Shown here: piece by piece, positions 6,221 to 7,852 of the stretch
Layout: every line of letters begins with the position of its first letter
Position numbering within the stretch: position 1 is the stretch's first letter
The notes under the pieces: model-generated
The model's input: the letters and a program-made list of their open reading frames with translations, nothing else
Told to the model about the DNA's origin: nothing
Databases searched by the model: none
NCBI GenBank assembly: GCA_016203765.1
Contig: JACQMB010000009.1
Coordinates: 1-7,852 of the forward strand
Reading direction: 5' to 3'
Length of the DNA: 7,852 nucleotides
From: Deltaproteobacteria bacterium
GTDB taxonomy: Bacteria; UBA10199; SPLOWO2-01-44-7
Program-made: the position numbers and the translations under genes

Positions 6221-6709
6221 TTATTGAATCTGGGTGTTCATCACTCCCTTGAAGGAGGTGACCGTCAATTCGGCCGCCTTCACCGTCATCTCGGTCATTT
6301 GGGCCACATGAAAGACATGGGCCTGAATGGCCAGCAGTTCTTGATTCGAAAACTTCTTTTCACCATACATAATCTCATTGATCAGATTGTCCATATGCAT
6401 CTGTTGTTCATTAAAGTCGGCCAGCATATGAACGACCTTATCTCCCCCCGTGGGGGCGAATTTTTGATCGGTTTCCTTGGAAAGATCAAAGGGGATCGTC
6501 TCGGCCGACATCGCCTGAACCTTGCCATCCGGCAGAAGTTGATATTCCCCAACCCCCAGCAAATCGGCAAAGTCATAGGCCTCCTGTGTGCTTTGCAGTA
6601 AGTCGTGAAAGGGCGATTCGCCCGGCTGTTGCAGAGCCTTGTCCGGGCTGATCGAATTTTCCATCGCCTTTTTTAGAACTTCGGTCGACAATTTGGATGT
6701 AACGGTCAT
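6221..6709 (-). CDS. sctI: SctI-like inner-rod protein
   Basis: A 162-residue protein without membrane segments. Its C-terminal 55 residues have the SctI (YscI/EscI/PrgJ) pattern: MDNLINEIMYGEKKFSNQEL (106-125), LLAIQAHVFHVAQMTEM (125-141), and a final amphipathic helix KAAELTVTSFKGVMNTQIQ. SctI is a secreted early substrate that links the export gate to the needle; flagellar FliE is the nearest functional counterpart. The F/LS.QELL.IQ motif and terminal Q-rich helix favour SctI over FliE. The N-terminal half (1-95) is not recognisable and is longer than in many SctI proteins. The ATG overlaps the sigma gene stop (ATGA), with GGAGGAGG 4 nt upstream. In the Yersinia ysc order sctJ would follow, but here the FliG-like gene does. 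Confidence 0.75.
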   Translation of the reverse strand: MTVTSKLSTEVLKKAMENSISPDKALQQPGESPFHDLLQSTQEAYDFADLLGVGEYQLLPDGKVQAMSAETIPFDLSKETDQKFAPTGGDKVVHMLADFNEQQMHMDNLINEIMYGEKKFSNQELLAIQAHVFHVAQMTEMTVKAAELTVTSFKGVMNTQIQ

Positions 6710-7473
6710 AATGCCTCCTCCAAAACCGCCTCGCCCCCCTCTTCCTGAACGGCCTTTAATTTGATTTTCTCAAGTAAAAGTTCCAGGGCCTTGGCGTGTA
6801 ACCTCGAGGTCCACGATTTGGAAAGGCCCAATTCTCGGCCCACCTCCTCCAAGGTCCGGTTTTGGAAATAATACATCTTGATCAATTTTTTTTCGGTCTC
6901 CGGCAGGCTGTTGATGGCCTCCCGCATATGGCGGCGGACCTGGCGGAACTCGGTACTTTTCTCCAGGCCGGGGGAACTGGTATCCTCCACATCCAATCCA
7001 TCGGTCGCATCGAACGAGATGATATAAATCGAGGCGAGCGAGTTGACGGTGCCGGACAACTTTTCCTCCGCTGGGTCCAGGGTGCGGGAATCGGCATGTT
7101 CCGACATGAACTGCAAGTAGTCGTTGGCCGCCTCTTCAAACTTCAATTTAGTGTAGAGGGTGCGCGGAATCCAGCCCGCCTTGCGCAGGCCGTCATAGAT
7201 AGCCCCTTTAATCCGATAATAGGCAAATGTTTTAAAATCGACCCCGGCTTTTTCGTTGTAACGCCTGGCGGCCTCCAACAACCCTAAGCGGGCCGAAGAA
7301 ATCACCTCGTCATATTCCACCACCCGGGAGAGGGATTGGTAAACACGCGAGGCTATGGAGGCGGCATAGGGCATATGTTCCGCAATCATCTGGTCTCTGC
7401 TCTTCAAGGCCTCAAGCTCTTTTTTGCTCGGCTTGTCGGTCTTGGGCGGCGCTTTTTTCGCCTGTTTCACCAT
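6706..7473 (-). CDS. fliA: FliA/WhiG-type (sigma-28 family) RNA polymerase sigma factor
   Basis: A 255-residue group 3 sigma factor. Residues 36-105 are region 2, with YDEVISSARLGLLEAARRYN (54-73), VDFKTFAYYRIKGAIYDGLR (78-97) and the junction KAGWIPRTL. A diverged region 3 follows (about 106-170). Region 4 (187-236) is INSLPETEKKLIKMYYF, TLEEVGRELGLSKSWTSRLH, with the helix-turn-helix at about 208-228. Residues 1-25 are lysine-rich and 240-255 form an acidic tail. The ATG is preceded by AGGGGG 5 nt away. It is the first gene of the operon, sits behind a sigma-54-type promoter, and its stop overlaps sctI (ATGA), so it is co-expressed with the secretion genes. FliA symbol denotes family only; whether it serves this T3SS alone or also flagellar genes cannot be told here. 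No anti-sigma factor (FlgM) gene is visible. Confidence 0.92.
   Translation of the reverse strand: MVKQAKKAPPKTDKPSKKELEALKSRDQMIAEHMPYAASIASRVYQSLSRVVEYDEVISSARLGLLEAARRYNEKAGVDFKTFAYYRIKGAIYDGLRKAGWIPRTLYTKLKFEEAANDYLQFMSEHADSRTLDPAEEKLSGTVNSLASIYIISFDATDGLDVEDTSSPGLEKSTEFRQVRRHMREAINSLPETEKKLIKMYYFQNRTLEEVGRELGLSKSWTSRLHAKALELLLEKIKLKAVQEEGGEAVLEEAL
6714..6721 (-). promoter_or_regulatory. Strong Shine-Dalgarno of sctI inside the sigma gene
   Basis: GGAGGAGG on the minus strand lies 4 nt before the sctI ATG, within the last codons of the sigma factor gene (encoding the EEAL end). With the ATGA overlap it predicts coupled translation with independent re-initiation for sctI. Confidence 0.7.
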
Positions 7474-7512
7474 ACGTCCCCCTTTTGATACAAAGGTCTC
7501 TTTGAAATCCTT

Positions 7513-7529
7513 TGCAGAATTTATGCCAA
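7513..7529 (-). promoter_or_regulatory. Sigma-54 (-24/-12) promoter for the sigma/T3SS operon
   Basis: On the minus strand TTGGCATAAATTCTGCA matches the RpoN consensus YTGGCACG-N4-TTGCW. The invariant GG (7526-7527) and GC (7514-7515) are separated by exactly 10 nt. Transcription would start near 7502, giving a leader of about 29 nt before the sigma gene ATG at 7473. Such a promoter needs an AAA+ enhancer-binding activator, whose site would lie upstream among the repeats; none was identified. Confidence 0.65.
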
Positions 7530-7601
7530 CGCCAAGGGTCTGGCATCAAGTTTCAGGAGACAGGAAAGCAATAAAAGCAACAAGTTACGTATTTTTGTTT
7601 T

Positions 7602-7636
7602 GGTCCACGGTCCACGGTCCACGGTCTAAGGTCCGT
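7602..7636. repeat. Five-unit heptamer tandem repeat in the leader
   Basis: Units on the + strand: GGTCCAC three times, then GGTCTAA and GGTCCGT. The array starts about 75 bp upstream of the sigma-54 -24 element. It has the same 7-bp period and GTCC core as the arrays at 2691-2718 and 5202-5243. Confidence 0.88.
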
Positions 7637-7674
7637 ATATGGGGTCCGGATACCCCACTTTAGGTCTTCTGTTT

Positions 7675-7702
7675 TGAATTTGGAGCTTGGAACTTGGAAT
7701 TT
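7675..7702. repeat. Four-unit GGANNTT heptamer array in the leader
   Basis: Units TGAATTT, GGAGCTT, GGAACTT and GGAATTT run without gaps on the + strand. The period is again 7 bp, but the core (GGANNTT) differs from the GTCC arrays, so this is a second repeat type of similar design. Confidence 0.75.
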
Positions 7703-7709
7703 TAAAAAT

Positions 7710-7823
7710 GTGTCCAACCCCCCGCACTTTCATGGAAAGTGCGGGGTGCGTTGAAGGCCCTTCCTCAAATTTAAGTATAGTTGGAGAAAGGGGGGTCCTC
7801 CTCATAACGCGCTGGTTAGACAC
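7710..7823. repeat. Possible inverted-repeat-bounded 114-bp element
   Basis: GTGTCCAACC at 7710-7719 and GGTTAGACAC at 7814-7823 are reverse complements at 9 of 10 positions, with TGT...ACA ends typical of some IS families. The enclosed DNA includes the palindrome 7720-7746 and no gene. A non-autonomous (MITE-like) element is possible, but no flanking duplication is apparent and short matches can arise by chance. Confidence 0.3.
7720..7746. repeat. Perfect 12-bp palindrome with ATG loop
   Basis: CCCCGCACTTTC, a 3-nt ATG centre, then GAAAGTGCGGGG. It would form a very stable hairpin. No run of T follows on the + strand. On the minus strand five T lie roughly 10 nt beyond, too far for a standard intrinsic terminator. 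It could be a REP-type repeat or terminate transcription entering from outside; it lies upstream of the operon promoter. Confidence 0.8.
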
Positions 7824-7852
7824 TTAAGGTCCCCCATACTCCCGATCAAATG

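Larger units (their letters stand above)
7474..7852. other. Leader/intergenic region without a credible gene
   Basis: These 379 bases upstream of the sigma gene hold no convincing coding sequence. In order from the gene outwards they contain a sigma-54-type promoter (7513-7529), a small inverted repeat ATGCCA/TGGCAT (7523-7528 and 7541-7546) overlapping its -24 end, an AT-rich stretch (about 7565-7600), two heptamer arrays, a perfect palindrome (7720-7746), and a possible inverted-repeat pair at 7710-7719 and 7814-7823. The outer 30 bases show nothing recognisable. Confidence 0.7.

Noticed and set aside
1..7473. Ordinary flagellar fli operon
   Set aside because: The gene order is close to fliG-fliP, but SctR and SctN residues and the SctI-type protein are of injectisome form, and fliE, fliF and fliL are absent. 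It is kept as the main alternative.
7720..7746. Intrinsic terminator
   Set aside because: The stem is strong, but neither strand has a T tract directly after it.
7626..7823. 65-residue GTG-start frame in the leader
   Set aside because: It runs through the palindrome and both heptamer arrays, lacks a ribosome site and shows no family signature.

Overview
The window is the front part of one long operon on the minus strand. It encodes the cytoplasmic sorting platform and part of the export gate of a type III secretion system (T3SS). Reading 5'->3' (right to left) the genes are: a FliA-type sigma factor, SctI (inner rod), a FliG-like protein, SctL/FliH, SctN/FliI ATPase, SctO/FliJ, SctP/FliK, SctQ (FliM-like), a short FliN-like SpoA protein, a FliO-like membrane protein, and the first 140 codons of SctR/FliP, which runs off the left edge. 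Genes overlap or lie a few bases apart throughout. The only gaps above about 15 bp are the 55 bp before sctL and the leader upstream of the sigma gene.

The class of system is the main point of interest. SctR (SctR-type FVKLAVVLALIRNALGTQQVPPN region, with RNALG instead of the flagellar RQALG), SctN (RFARALREVGLAVGEPPARQG, where flagellar FliI has RFAMAQRE...) and SctI all point to a non-flagellar, injectisome-class T3SS. Yet the operon also carries a near full-length FliG-like protein in the SctK position and a FliO-like protein in the flagellar fliN-fliO-fliP order. Both are normally flagellum-specific. No SctJ/FliF ring gene lies between sctI and the FliG-like gene. This looks like a hybrid or early-branching T3SS.

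Regulation: upstream of the sigma gene there is a good sigma-54 (-24/-12) promoter match, with GG and GC exactly 10 nt apart. A sigma-54-driven promoter would thus transcribe a sigma-28-family gene that heads the secretion operon.

Repeats: four short arrays of degenerate 7-bp repeats sit in the leader and at two gene junctions. At those junctions they contribute a C-terminal tail, a Shine-Dalgarno sequence or an upstream mini-ORF. A separate 86-bp inverted-repeat element occupies the fliO/sctR junction, so that it encodes the FliO C-terminus and the SctR N-terminus and places the sctR start codon in a 23-bp stem. The 379-bp leader (7474-7852) has no credible gene and holds the promoter, two heptamer arrays, a perfect 12-bp palindrome and a possible pair of terminal inverted repeats.

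Organism: a Gram-negative (diderm) bacterium. Gene style, moderate GC and the heptamer/palindrome repeats resemble environmental genomes formerly called Deltaproteobacteria, but this placement is a low-confidence inference.
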